The notes under the pieces were generated by a model. It had not been told where the DNA came from and did no database searches. It worked only from the letters and a program-made list of their open reading frames with translations. A stretch of DNA of 10,949 nucleotides, taken from positions 53,158 to 64,106 of the forward strand of contig NZFC01000014.1 of assembly GCA_002689195.1 (NCBI GenBank). Reading direction: 5' to 3'. A program made the translations under genes and the position numbers. Below are positions 1 to 7,397 of this stretch, piece by piece. Origin of the DNA: Rhodobiaceae bacterium. Its GTDB lineage: Bacteria > Pseudomonadota > Alphaproteobacteria > RS24. The first letter of the stretch is position 1. Each line of letters begins with the position of its first letter.

Positions 1-1470
1 CGCGCCGCGCGCGGGCAAAGCCAGCCCGATAGCTTCGCCGCGCGGATAGCGCACGGCAGACGGGCCCTCATCATAAAGCGCTTGCGTCGCCACCATATGC
101 ATCAGCTCCACCTCATCGGCAGCCGCCATCAGCATCATGTTCGGCACTGTGCCCAAATATGCCGGGTCAAACGCGCCAGCATGGGTCGGCCCGTCGGCCC
201 CGACAAGACCTGCGCGGTCTATCGCAAAGCGCACGGGTAGGTTTTGCAACGCGACATCATGGATAATTTGGTCATAGGCGCGCTGCAGAAAGGTCGAATA
301 TATCGCGGCAAAAGGCTTGAAGCCTTCCGTCGCCAAGCCTGCGGCAAAGGTTACGCCATGCTGTTCGGCAATGCCGACATCGAAGCAGCGCGCCGGAAAC
401 GCTTCGGCGAACTTATCAAGGCCGGTGCCCGACGGCATGGCCGCGGTAATGCCGACAATTTTCTCATCATGGGCAGCCTCGGCAATCAACGCTTTGGCAA
501 ATACGGATGTATAGCTGGCCGCTTTGGGCTCCGCCTTGGACTGAACGCCTGTGACCACGTCAAATTTGGAGACGCCGTGATATTTATCGCTGGCCGCTTC
601 GGCGGGCGCATAGCCGTGCCCCTTTTTGGTCACAACATGAATGAGCGTCGGGCCATCGCTGGTTTTGCGAACATTTTGCAAGACCGGCATAAGATGGTCG
701 AGATTATGCCCGTCGACCGGGCCGACATAGTAAAAGCCCATTTCTTCAAACAATGTGCCACCGGTTGCGAGCCCGCGCGCATATTCTTCAATCTGGCGGG
801 CTTTTTCTTCAATGCCGTCCGAGAACACGCCCGCCACCCCTTTGGCGAACCGGCGCATGGATTTATAAGTCGTGCCGGAAAGCAGGCGCGCAAGATAGGC
901 GCTCATGGCACCAACGGGCGGGGCGATCGACATGTCATTGTCATTCAGAATAACGATCAGCCGGTTTTTCAACGCGCCGGCATTGTTCATGGCTTCAAAC
1001 GCCATGCCTGCGCTCATCGCCCCGTCGCCAATGACGGCGACAACGTGATTGTCATTATCCATGAGGTCGCGCGCCACGGCCATGCCCAGACCGGCGGAAA
1101 TGGAGGTCGAACTATGCGCCGCGCCGAACGGGTCGTAGACACTTTCCGCCCGCTTGGTAAAGCCGGAAAGCCCGCCGCCTTTTCGTAGAGTGCGTATGCG
1201 GTCGCGCCGTTCGGTTAAAATTTTATGCGGATAGGCCTGATGCCCGACATCCCAGATGATTCTGTCTTCGGGCGTGTTGAACACATGGTGCAGCGCCACG
1301 GTCAGCTCGACGACGCCCAGCCCCGCGCCCAGATGCCCGCCGGTTTCCGACACGGCCGCAATCGTCTCATGGCGCAATTCATCGGCAAGCTGGCGCAAGT
1401 CCTCACTTGGCAACCGGCGCAAATCCGCCGGATTTGATATCGTGTCAAGAAGAGGGGTCGGGCTCGTCAT
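1..1470 (-). CDS. dxs: 1-deoxy-D-xylulose-5-phosphate synthase (DXS), C-terminus off the left edge
   Basis: Thiamine-diphosphate enzyme that condenses pyruvate and glyceraldehyde 3-phosphate to DXP, the entry step of the MEP isoprenoid pathway; DXP also feeds thiamine and pyridoxal phosphate synthesis. The window holds residues 1-490 of a family usually 620-650 long, with no stop before the edge. Visible landmarks: GGHLG near residue 44 and DVGHQAY at 74-80; the ThDP/Mg motif beginning GDG at 148-150; NDNDMSIAP at about 176-184; GIAEQH, with the catalytic Glu at 369; and [15 protein letters not shown] in the C-terminal third. Numbering agrees with E. coli Dxs to within a few residues, so the pyrimidine-binding domain has begun but the C-terminal domain is mostly missing. 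The start at 1470 has a GAGGA ribosome site at 1476-1480, 5 bases upstream. It lies 32 bases after ispA in the same orientation and is presumably the last visible gene of the MBL-xseB-ispA-dxs operon. Confidence 0.97.
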   Translation of the reverse strand, partial: MTSPTPLLDTISNPADLRRLPSEDLRQLADELRHETIAAVSETGGHLGAGLGVVELTVALHHVFNTPEDRIIWDVGHQAYPHKILTERRDRIRTLRKGGGLSGFTKRAESVYDPFGAAHSSTSISAGLGMAVARDLMDNDNHVVAVIGDGAMSAGMAFEAMNNAGALKNRLIVILNDNDMSIAPPVGAMSAYLARLLSGTTYKSMRRFAKGVAGVFSDGIEEKARQIEEYARGLATGGTLFEEMGFYYVGPVDGHNLDHLMPVLQNVRKTSDGPTLIHVVTKKGHGYAPAEAASDKYHGVSKFDVVTGVQSKAEPKAASYTSVFAKALIAEAAHDEKIVGITAAMPSGTGLDKFAEAFPARCFDVGIAEQHGVTFAAGLATEGFKPFAAIYSTFLQRAYDQIIHDVALQNLPVRFAIDRAGLVGADGPTHAGAFDPAYLGTVPNMMLMAAADEVELMHMVATQALYDEGPSAVRYPRGEAIGLALPARGA

Positions 1471-1502
1471 CGGGTTCCTCGAATTGAATTGGGGCGTTTG
1501 TA

Positions 1503-2390
1503 TCAGCTTCGTCGCTGAATAACAAATGCGGCAGCTTCTCGCAGCGGGTCGGCGCGCTCGCCGAAGGCATCGAGATAGCCCACCGCCTGATGCGACAGTT
1601 GCAGCGCCTGTTCGCGCGCGCGCTCCACCCCCAGCAAAGAAACAAAAGTGCTTTTGCCCTGCGCCGCATCTTTGCCGACGGATTTGCCTAAAATATCCGC
1701 GTCGCCCTCAATATCCAGCACATCATCAGCGATTTGATAAGCCAGCCCGATATCATGCGCGAAGCCTGCCAGCGCGTGGCGCTCATTGGCCTCGGCACCG
1801 CCCAAAACAGCACCGGCATCGACCGCAAAACTGATGAGCGCGCCGGTTTTCATTTTCTGCAACCGCGTCAAGCCGCCAGCGTCCAGCGTGTCGCGCGCCG
1901 CCATCATGTCGATCATCTGCCCGCCGACCATGCCTTGCATGCCGGAGGCACGCGCCAGCCCCGTAACCAAATCAAGGCGCGTGGACACGGTGTCGTGCGT
2001 GGCTTCATCGGTCAATATTTCAAACGCAAGGCTGATCAGCGCATCACCGGCGAGTATCGCGGTCGCCTCATCAAAAGCTTTATGCAAAGCAGGTTTGCCA
2101 CGCCGCACATCGTCATCATCCATACATGGCAGGTCGTCATGGATCAGCGAATAGCAGTGAATACACTCAATTGCGCTCGCCACCCGAATGGCGGCGGGCT
2201 CCGGCGCATCGAAAATTTGTGCAGCGGCCAGACATAAAAAAGGACGAAACCCCTTGCCGTCGCCAAGAACCGTGTATCGCATGGCCTCGTAGAGGCGCCC
2301 TTCATGTCCGTCGGGCACGGCCAAAAGCGCGTCTAACGTTGTGTTCACTTGCCCGGCCGCATGTTGCAACAGCTTTTGAAAGCCGGACAT
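1503..2390 (-). CDS. ispA: (2E,6E)-farnesyl diphosphate synthase (polyprenyl synthetase family)
   Basis: Head-to-tail prenyltransferase (295 aa, normal family length) that adds IPP to DMAPP and then GPP to give C15 farnesyl diphosphate, the precursor of quinone side chains, undecaprenyl carrier and hopanoids. The first Asp-rich motif, DDLPCMD (85-91), has the two-residue insertion of bacterial type-II FPP synthases. The aromatic Tyr80 five residues before it matches a C15 length limit. The second Asp-rich motif is DDVLD (222-226); GGQMID (156-161), KTGALI (181-186) and YQIADD (218-223) are also standard. The IPP-binding region reads GKGFRP (45-50) rather than the common GGKRxRP, a mild variation with Lys46 and Arg49 kept. 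It starts 9 bases after the xseB stop, so translational coupling is likely; a GAGGA lies inside the end of xseB about 13 bases upstream. dxs follows, so precursor supply and chain elongation are co-transcribed. Confidence 0.95.
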   Translation of the reverse strand: MSGFQKLLQHAAGQVNTTLDALLAVPDGHEGRLYEAMRYTVLGDGKGFRPFLCLAAAQIFDAPEPAAIRVASAIECIHCYSLIHDDLPCMDDDDVRRGKPALHKAFDEATAILAGDALISLAFEILTDEATHDTVSTRLDLVTGLARASGMQGMVGGQMIDMMAARDTLDAGGLTRLQKMKTGALISFAVDAGAVLGGAEANERHALAGFAHDIGLAYQIADDVLDIEGDADILGKSVGKDAAQGKSTFVSLLGVERAREQALQLSHQAVGYLDAFGERADPLREAAAFVIQRRS

Positions 2391-2399
2391 GTGTTTGCT

Positions 2400-2654
2400 C
2401 TATTCCTCGTCCAGCGGCTGCGTGCCCGCACCGCTGTCGGAAATTTTTTCGATCCGCATTTGCGCGTCGCACAATTTTTCGTCGCAAAATGCGCGCAACT
2501 GGCTGCCGCGCTGATAAATCTCAATGGACGCTTCAAGCGCAACATCGCCGCGCTCCAGACGCTCGACAATGGTTTCAAGCTCGGCCAGCGCCGCCTCGAA
2601 ACTCAACGCGCGAATATCTTCTGCAATCTCGATTTTTCCGTCATCTGCCATCAT
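2400..2654 (-). CDS. xseB: Exodeoxyribonuclease VII small subunit
   Basis: Small subunit of ExoVII, which binds several-fold to the XseA catalytic subunit in the cytoplasm to degrade single-stranded DNA into oligonucleotides. The 84-aa acidic, helical protein carries the family core: LSFEAALAELETIVERLERGD at about 33-53 with LE/ASIEIYQRG following, then a second helix ending in EKI. Two consecutive Met codons open the frame, at 2654 and 2651. The GGAGAG ribosome site (2657-2662) is only 2 bases from the first but 5 from the second, so initiation at 2651 (83 aa) may be favoured. The gene lies between an MBL-fold hydrolase (18 bases upstream) and ispA (9 bases downstream). The xseB - ispA - dxs order is common in alphaproteobacteria. 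xseA is not in the window. Confidence 0.94.
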   Translation of the reverse strand: MMADDGKIEIAEDIRALSFEAALAELETIVERLERGDVALEASIEIYQRGSQLRAFCDEKLCDAQMRIEKISDSGAGTQPLDEE

Positions 2655-2672
2655 GTCTCTCCATGCGCGTGG

Positions 2673-3731
2673 CTAGGCGGTGGTAAAATTATACACGCCA
2701 TCATCATCTAATTGCATATTTACCAGCTTGCGGTGCCCCAGACACATCAAATGCGCGAGGCTTTCGCCCGTCGCCATGAAATAGGTCTCGGCGGTGATTT
2801 TGCGTTTGAACAGGGCTGAGAAAATCTCGCGGTCAACGGCACGGCGCGGGGTTTTGCAAACATCCAGAAGCCGCGTCATAGCATTTTCATGGCCGTCGAC
2901 CAGCGCATCAAGGCGCGCATGCAGCCCGTAAAACGGCTCATTATGCGACGGCAGCACCAGCGTATCGGCTGGCAATTCTTTGCGTAGCCGCGTGCAGCTA
3001 TCGATCCAGTCCTGCAGCGGATTGGCAAAAGGCTCGGTCGGAAACAAAGACACATTTGACGAGATGCGCGGAATAACCTGATCGCCGGAAATAAGCACGT
3101 TCAAATCGGCGCAATACAGACACGCATGTTCGGGCGCATGGCCGCTGCCGATTTCCACCCGCCAGATATGCCCGCCAATTTCCAGCTCATCATCTTGCTT
3201 GAGCCGGTTATAAGCCTGCGGCAATGGGAAAATATGCTGGCCGAAGCCGCCAAAGCGTTCGCTGTAGCGCGCCAGTCCGCTGTCTGAAAATCCAGCACGG
3301 TGATAAAACCGGATGGCTTCATCAGGCGCTTTGAGGCCGGTATCGCCGGCCATGGCGCGGCACATTAAATAATCGGTGCGCGACATGTAAAATTCGGCGT
3401 CGAACCGTTTCACCAGCCAGCCCGCCAGCCCGACATGGTCGGGGTGCATATGCGTCACCAGCACCCGCGAGATGGGTTTATTGTCCATAATGCCAGTAAA
3501 CAAAGTCTCGTAATTCTGCCGCGCGCTGTCCATATCCACGCAGGTGTCGACCAGCACCCAGCTATCACCATCATCAATCAGCCAGACATTGATGTGATCG
3601 AGCATGTAAGGCAATTGCATACGCACCCAATACACGCCATCGGCCACGGCCAGCGCTTTGCCCGGTTCCGGCAATGTCTCGAAAGGATATTGCAGGCCAT
3701 GTGCCTGCGGCTGCGATAGTTTTGTACTCAC
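2673..3731 (-). CDS. MBL-fold metallo-hydrolase with probable C-terminal winged-helix domain
   Basis: Metallo-beta-lactamase-fold hydrolase of 352 aa; substrate unknown. The metal-binding set is complete: THMHPDH at 93-99 (His94, His96, Asp98, His99), GHAPEH at 197-202 (His198 the probable ligand), SGDQ at 215-218 (Asp217 bridging) and PSHNEP at 261-266 (His263). After about residue 270 comes a roughly 80-residue helical segment, consistent with the winged-helix tail of LACTB2-like MBL proteins. There is no signal peptide, so it is cytoplasmic. The start is GTG at 3731, supported by GAAGAGG at 3738-3744, 6 bases upstream; no ATG lies nearby in frame. It is the first gene of the run leading into xseB-ispA-dxs. 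LACTB2-type relatives include ribonucleases, while others hydrolyse thioesters or lactones, and nothing here decides between these. The family call is firm; the function is open. Confidence 0.9.
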   Translation of the reverse strand: MSTKLSQPQAHGLQYPFETLPEPGKALAVADGVYWVRMQLPYMLDHINVWLIDDGDSWVLVDTCVDMDSARQNYETLFTGIMDNKPISRVLVTHMHPDHVGLAGWLVKRFDAEFYMSRTDYLMCRAMAGDTGLKAPDEAIRFYHRAGFSDSGLARYSERFGGFGQHIFPLPQAYNRLKQDDELEIGGHIWRVEIGSGHAPEHACLYCADLNVLISGDQVIPRISSNVSLFPTEPFANPLQDWIDSCTRLRKELPADTLVLPSHNEPFYGLHARLDALVDGHENAMTRLLDVCKTPRRAVDREIFSALFKRKITAETYFMATGESLAHLMCLGHRKLVNMQLDDDGVYNFTTA

Positions 3732-3747
3732 GATAAACCTCTTCGTC

Positions 3748-3764
3748 TTTTCCGGTTCGGAAAA
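3748..3764. promoter_or_regulatory. Inverted repeat, candidate operator or leader hairpin
   Basis: TTTTCCG-GTT-CGGAAAA is a perfect 7-base inverted repeat around a 3-base centre. It sits 17 bases upstream of the GTG of the MBL hydrolase, in the 107-base region shared with the divergent SDR gene. It could be a dimeric repressor site, or a small hairpin in the MBL mRNA leader. No regulator gene is next to it. Confidence 0.4.
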
Positions 3765-3770
3765 AACGGT

Positions 3771-3799
3771 TTTTCAATTTGAAATCGGTGTACCATATT
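3771..3799 (+). promoter_or_regulatory. Weak candidate sigma-70 promoter for the first SDR gene
   Basis: TTTTCA (3771-3776) and CATATT (3794-3799) are 17 bases apart, each matching 4 of 6 consensus positions. A start near 3806 would leave a leader of about 33 bases before the GTG at 3839. The -35-like element overlaps a dyad at 3772-3784. This is pattern matching only; alphaproteobacterial promoters are often degenerate. Confidence 0.22.
3772..3784. promoter_or_regulatory. Second inverted repeat in the divergent region, candidate operator
   Basis: TTTCAA-T-TTGAAA is a perfect 6-base inverted repeat with a single-base centre, 7 bases from the dyad ending at 3764. The stretch between them, AAAAAACGGTTTTT (3761-3774), is itself partly symmetric, so the region is a cluster of AT-rich dyads. 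The position fits a site controlling one or both divergent genes. Confidence 0.35.
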
Positions 3800-3827
3800 T
3801 ACGCTGACTTCCAAAATTGAATGAAAC

Positions 3828-3832
3828 GGGGA
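3828..3832 (+). promoter_or_regulatory. Ribosome binding site that fixes a GTG start for the first SDR
   Basis: GGGGA lies 6 bases before GTG 3839. The in-frame ATG at 3821 has no purine-rich site ahead of it and itself precedes this GGGGA, so the GTG is the better start. Confidence 0.6.
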
Positions 3833-3838
3833 CTTATC

Positions 3839-4813
3839 GTGACCACACCGCCGACCTTACGAAAAACGGCTCTGATTACGGGCGCTTCCGCTGGCATTGG
3901 CCGCGACTATGCCCGCTATCTCGCCGCCGAGGGGTATGACCTTATTCTGACGGCACGGCGCAAGGCGCGCCTTGAAGAAGTTGCCAGTGAACTGACAAGC
4001 GCGTTCGGTACGCAAGTGACCGTGCTGACAGCCGATCTGACAGACCCGACCGCGCCGGCGAAACTGGCAGCGCAAATCAGCAAAGGCGGGCTTCAAGTCG
4101 ACTATCTCGTCAATAATGCGGGTTATCAGGTGACGGGGTTTTTCGACCGCGTGCGCTGGGATGTGCAGCGCGATATGATGCAGGTCATGATGACGGCAGT
4201 GGCCGAGCTTTGCCACATATTCGGGCCGGAAATGGCCGCGCGCGGCTTCGGGCGCATTGTCAATATTGCCTCTGTTGCCGCCTTTGTGCCGGGGCAAGCG
4301 GGCGGCGCGCTTTACCCTTCGGTTAAAGCCTTTGTCTTGCGGTTGAGCCAGAGCCTTGCCACCGAATATCACCCAGCCGGTGTGCATGTGGTGGCCGTGT
4401 GTCCGGGCTTTACATGGAGCGAATTTCACGATGTCGCGGGCAATCGAGCGCAAATGAACAAGCTGCCGAGCTTCATGTGGCTGGACGGGCCGCGCGTTGT
4501 CTCTGACGCACATAACACCGTTGAAGCTGGTCGCGGGCCGGTGGTGGTCAGTAGCTGGGTTTATAAAGTGCTGGTTACGCTGCTGCAAATCATTCCCGAT
4601 AATTGGGTTGGTCGCCTTGCCGCGCGCGGAACGCGCAATGCAGAAGTTCGCGCCGAAGATGCACGCGCCGGGCCTGTATCGCCAGCCCCTAAAAAGCCCG
4701 CGAAAAAATCCTCTGGAAAAGCTTCTGGAACCGCAAAAACACCTGCGCGCACAACCACCAAGCGCGGTACGAAAACCGCCAAGCGCACCGGCAAACAGGC
4801 AGATAACGGGTAA
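3839..4813 (+). CDS. SDR-family NAD(P)-dependent oxidoreductase with a histone-like basic C-terminal tail
   Basis: Classical short-chain dehydrogenase, 324 aa from the GTG start (330 from ATG 3821). Numbered from the GTG, the Rossmann motif TGASAGIG is at 14-21, NNAG at 92-95, the catalytic Ser at 145 and YxxxK at Tyr159/Lys163, so the enzyme should be active. The adenine-side segment TARRKARLE suggests NADP(H) preference. The core resembles the COG0300/DltE-like group; the substrate is unknown. After a hydrophobic stretch near residues 240-255 comes an oddity: the last 44 residues (281-324; bases 4679-4810) are low complexity, with 10 Lys and 3 Arg against a single Asp, plus Ala, Pro, Thr and Ser, like histone H1 tails. 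Such a tail could bind DNA, RNA or acidic membrane surfaces. The threonylcarbamoyl-AMP synthase gene begins 4 bases after the stop, so the two are probably co-transcribed. Confidence 0.9.
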   Translation: MTTPPTLRKTALITGASAGIGRDYARYLAAEGYDLILTARRKARLEEVASELTSAFGTQVTVLTADLTDPTAPAKLAAQISKGGLQVDYLVNNAGYQVTGFFDRVRWDVQRDMMQVMMTAVAELCHIFGPEMAARGFGRIVNIASVAAFVPGQAGGALYPSVKAFVLRLSQSLATEYHPAGVHVVAVCPGFTWSEFHDVAGNRAQMNKLPSFMWLDGPRVVSDAHNTVEAGRGPVVVSSWVYKVLVTLLQIIPDNWVGRLAARGTRNAEVRAEDARAGPVSPAPKKPAKKSSGKASGTAKTPARTTTKRGTKTAKRTGKQADNG

Positions 4814-4817
4814 TCTT

Positions 4818-5777
4818 ATGGCGGTGCTCGCGGCGACACACGCCAATATCACCCGTTGTGCCGAGCGTCTGCGCGCCGGCGATGTTATCGCCATGCCCAC
4901 CGAAACCGTCTATGGGCTGGCGGCTGATGCCACCAATGCCGCGGCGGTTGCGGCTGTCTATGCCAGCAAAGCGCGCCCGAAAATTAACCCGCTCATCTGT
5001 CATGTCGCCGCGCCGGAAGAAGCTTTTAAACTAGGGGTTTTTAACGCCTCTGCCCAAGCTCTGGCCGCGCGTTTCTGGCCGGGCCCGCTGACGCTGGTTG
5101 TGCCGCGGGCCGCAATTTGCGCGGTTAGCGAACTGGCAAGCGCGGGCCTGCCGACGCTGGCCTTGCGCTGCCCCGACCACCCTGTTGCGCGCGCGCTGCT
5201 TGGCGAGACGGCACGGCCTCTTGTGGCCCCCAGTGCCAATCCGTCGGGTCAGTTGAGCCCGAGTCAGGCGCAGCATGTGAGCGCGCATTTGCCGGATATT
5301 GATGTGCTGGATGGGGGCCCGTGTGCTGTCGGGGTAGAATCGACCATTATCGGCTGTCTGGAAACAGAACCGACGCTGTTGCGCGCAGGCGGCTTGTCGC
5401 GCGATGTGCTGGAGGCCTGCCTCGATATGGCGCTGCCCGAATTGCCTGAAAATGCCGACCGCACGGCGCGGCTGGCGCCGGGCCGCATGTTGCGCCATTA
5501 CGCCCCGCGCGCGCCGCTTTGCATCAATGGCGCGATGCCAGAAGGCGCGTATCTTCTGCTTGGCTTCGGGCCAAATGCGCCGGAAGACGCGGTGGAAAAT
5601 CTGAGCCCGTCTGGAAACCTGAACGAGGCCGCCGCCAATCTCTTTGATTGCCTGCACCGGCTGGATGCGCGCGCCGTGGCCGAGGGTAAGGCCATTGTCG
5701 TCGACCCCGTGCCGACGGGCGGGCTGGGGGACGCCATAAACGACCGGCTGAAGCGCGCCGCGCAAAACGAGCCGTGA
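4818..5777 (+). CDS. tsaC: L-threonylcarbamoyladenylate synthase, long Sua5 type
   Basis: Makes threonylcarbamoyl-AMP from threonine, bicarbonate and ATP, the first step of the t6A37 modification of ANN-decoding tRNAs. The 319-aa protein is the long (Sua5/TsaC2) form. The YrdC domain has PTETVYGL at 27-34, KARP at 51-54, FWPGPLT at 86-92, APSAN at 137-141 and VESTI at 173-177. The linker typical of Sua5 follows (LAPGRMLRHYAP, 219-230), then the smaller C-terminal Sua5 domain, closing with GLGDAINDRLKRAA at 302-315. ATG 4818 is chosen because it directly precedes the conserved N-terminal strand. The open frame runs further upstream but overlaps the SDR tail and has no family similarity. There is no strong ribosome site (only CGGG at 4807-4810), so translation is probably coupled to the SDR stop 4 bases before. 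It converges on the VOC gene with 18 bases between. Confidence 0.95.
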   Translation: MAVLAATHANITRCAERLRAGDVIAMPTETVYGLAADATNAAAVAAVYASKARPKINPLICHVAAPEEAFKLGVFNASAQALAARFWPGPLTLVVPRAAICAVSELASAGLPTLALRCPDHPVARALLGETARPLVAPSANPSGQLSPSQAQHVSAHLPDIDVLDGGPCAVGVESTIIGCLETEPTLLRAGGLSRDVLEACLDMALPELPENADRTARLAPGRMLRHYAPRAPLCINGAMPEGAYLLLGFGPNAPEDAVENLSPSGNLNEAAANLFDCLHRLDARAVAEGKAIVVDPVPTGGLGDAINDRLKRAAQNEP

Positions 5778-5795
5778 TATTTGGGATGGGTTGTG

Positions 5796-6644
5796 TCAGC
5801 TCGAAAGATGCTGGACAAGCAGGGTCGGCACATCCAGACAATGCGATTTGACCGTGCATACGCGGGTGCCGGCTTTGCGGCCTTCGCGCACTTCCGACAC
5901 CGCCACATTGCTTTCGACCAGACGGGCATGGGTCGCCTCAATGTCGTCGGTCTTCAATGCCAGCCCCCATAAATGATCAAGCTGGGCGTCGAATTTTGGC
6001 GCGCCGATAACTTCAATGCTCATATGGTTGGTGCGGAAAAACAGCATGTCGCCACCCCAATCGGGCCGCGATTGTTCGAGCGCCAGCCGGATGCCAAGCT
6101 GGGTGCCATAGAAATTTTTTGAGGCTTTCGTGTCGGAAGTTTGCACGACCACATGGTCAACTTCCGTGCAGGGACCCGCCCCAGCAATCGGCGCAATTTT
6201 GAGCGCGTCGGGGTCGTCATGGCGAATGGCGAAACTGAAAATGCCGCGCGCGGCGTCTTCCGGCCACACCATATTTTGCCAGCTGCGCTTGGCAGTCTCG
6301 GCAAGATCAAGCCCGTGCCCCGCCATCGGGTCACTAATGTCCAGACCAGCTTTGCGGGCATGGTCGATAAACGGCGCAATTTCGTCGACACCAAACACCA
6401 ACCCCATCAGCCCCTGCCCCTTATCGGCAATATGCTGGGTCACGCGATCACCAGCCCAGCCCGACCCTTCGGCGGCCAGCAATTCGAGATAGGTGTTGTC
6501 GAGTTTGAACAGCGTGTTGGCACTGCCATAATCGGGGTGGCGCCCCTGCCAGCTTGGGTCGCGCCCCAGCATCAAAGCGTAATCATGGGTGGCGGTTTCC
6601 AGGTCAGAAACGGCAATAATAATATGGTCGACACACGCAGACAT
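5796..6644 (-). CDS. VOC-superfamily (glyoxalase-fold) protein with two modules
   Basis: Two vicinal-oxygen-chelate modules in 282 aa. Module one opens with VDHIIIAVSDL (5-15) and has TYLELL (51-56), with His7 and Glu54 at positions usually used as metal ligands. Module two opens with VDHVVVQTSD (162-171) and has MSIEVIG (208-214), with His164, Glu211 and possibly His223. The superfamily includes glyoxalases, extradiol dioxygenases and isomerases. The N-terminal half resembles the generic glyoxalase-like domain common in proteobacteria, and the reaction cannot be named. There is no signal peptide. It starts 33 bases after the SRAP gene in the same direction and is probably the last gene of the DUF192-SRAP-VOC run. 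The start lacks a clear ribosome site, but the N-terminus begins right at the first beta strand, as expected. It ends tail to tail with the threonylcarbamoyl-AMP synthase gene, with no visible terminator hairpin between. Confidence 0.86.
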   Translation of the reverse strand: MSACVDHIIIAVSDLETATHDYALMLGRDPSWQGRHPDYGSANTLFKLDNTYLELLAAEGSGWAGDRVTQHIADKGQGLMGLVFGVDEIAPFIDHARKAGLDISDPMAGHGLDLAETAKRSWQNMVWPEDAARGIFSFAIRHDDPDALKIAPIAGAGPCTEVDHVVVQTSDTKASKNFYGTQLGIRLALEQSRPDWGGDMLFFRTNHMSIEVIGAPKFDAQLDHLWGLALKTDDIEATHARLVESNVAVSEVREGRKAGTRVCTVKSHCLDVPTLLVQHLSS

Positions 6645-6677
6645 GAGCCAAACACTAGCAGGGCTGATGGCACGCGC

Positions 6678-7397
6678 CTAGAAGAAATCCAACTGTTCGG
6701 GCGCTTGGACGGGCTCGGTTTCCTGCCATAAATCAGCACCTTCGGCGTCGCGTTTATTCACGCGCTTTGAAACTGGCGTGCTGGTAAAAGCCCCCTCATC
6801 GGCTGGCTGCAACAGGCTTTGCAAAGCTGGCGCATCGGTTTCGGGGGTGGACAGCCAATCGGGGGCATTGGCGGGCGCAATCATGGCTGGCATGCGATGA
6901 TGGATATGCGCGAGATTTTCAGCCGCCTCAACCGTCACCACCGCACAGCCTTCCACTTCGCTGCCATCTGGCCCTGCCCAGATATCCCAAATCGCGGCCA
7001 TGAAAAACGGTTGCGCGTTCGCCTGCCGGATTAGATAAGGCTGACCGGATTTTCGTTCCCATTCGTAAAACCCATCGGCTGGCAGCAGCGCGCGCCGCCG
7101 CCGGAAAGCGTTTTTGAAACTGGGTTTGGTCTGCACGGTTTCAGCGCGCGCATTGATTTGTGGCCGCGCGCCCGGGCGCGACATGTAATCGGCGCGTGCC
7201 CATCCGGGCACCAGCCCCCACTGTACGGGATCAAGTCGGGGACCCGTATCCAATTGCGCTTGGTGTTGCCTGCGTATGAGGCTCACCGGCTGGCCGGGCG
7301 TAATATTGTAGCGCGGCTCTATGTTGGGCAGATTGACGAACTCGACAAATTGGCGAAGCGCCGTCGTTGGGGTCACCAGCGCGAAGCGACCACACAT
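6678..7397 (-). CDS. SRAP-domain abasic-site protein (YedK/HMCES family)
   Basis: Member of the SOS-response-associated peptidase family, which crosslinks its N-terminal cysteine to abasic sites in single-stranded DNA and protects them. Length is 239 aa. MCGRF opens the protein; Cys2 becomes the N-terminal residue after Met removal. Other active-site motifs are INARAET (81-87, Asn82), LLPADGFYEW (104-113, Glu112) and HHRMPAM (166-172, His166), matching YedK Asn75, Glu105 and His160. ATG 7397 is chosen over the in-frame GTG at 7400 because Cys must be residue 2. The ATG also overlaps the DUF192 stop as TGATG, with AAGGGGG (7404-7410) 6 bases upstream. The extreme C-terminus, EQLDFF, resembles a bacterial sliding-clamp-binding peptide (consensus near QL[S/D]LF). 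No LexA-type box was identified. Confidence 0.95.
   Translation of the reverse strand: MCGRFALVTPTTALRQFVEFVNLPNIEPRYNITPGQPVSLIRRQHQAQLDTGPRLDPVQWGLVPGWARADYMSRPGARPQINARAETVQTKPSFKNAFRRRRALLPADGFYEWERKSGQPYLIRQANAQPFFMAAIWDIWAGPDGSEVEGCAVVTVEAAENLAHIHHRMPAMIAPANAPDWLSTPETDAPALQSLLQPADEGAFTSTPVSKRVNKRDAEGADLWQETEPVQAPEQLDFF

Noticed and set aside
244..1188. Long plus-strand open frame (314 codons) opposite dxs
   Set aside because: It is antisense to unmistakable DXS coding sequence, has no family motifs, and is the kind of frame that codon bias in GC-rich genes opens on the other strand.
4497..4817. N-terminal extension of the threonylcarbamoyl-AMP synthase frame into the SDR gene
   Set aside because: The extra 107 residues overlap the SDR in another frame and do not resemble the family; ATG 4818 sits right before the conserved YrdC strand.
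3857..4900. 347-codon minus-strand frame opposite the first SDR and the start of tsaC
   Set aside because: The plus strand has complete SDR motifs and the Sua5 N-terminus; the antisense product is His/Arg/Ala-rich with no recognisable domain.
5031..5765. 244-codon minus-strand frame opposite tsaC
   Set aside because: Shadow of the Sua5-type gene; Arg/Gln-rich, with no motif.
5778..5795. Possible bidirectional terminator between tsaC and the VOC gene
   Set aside because: Only 18 bases, with no inverted repeat and no T-run.
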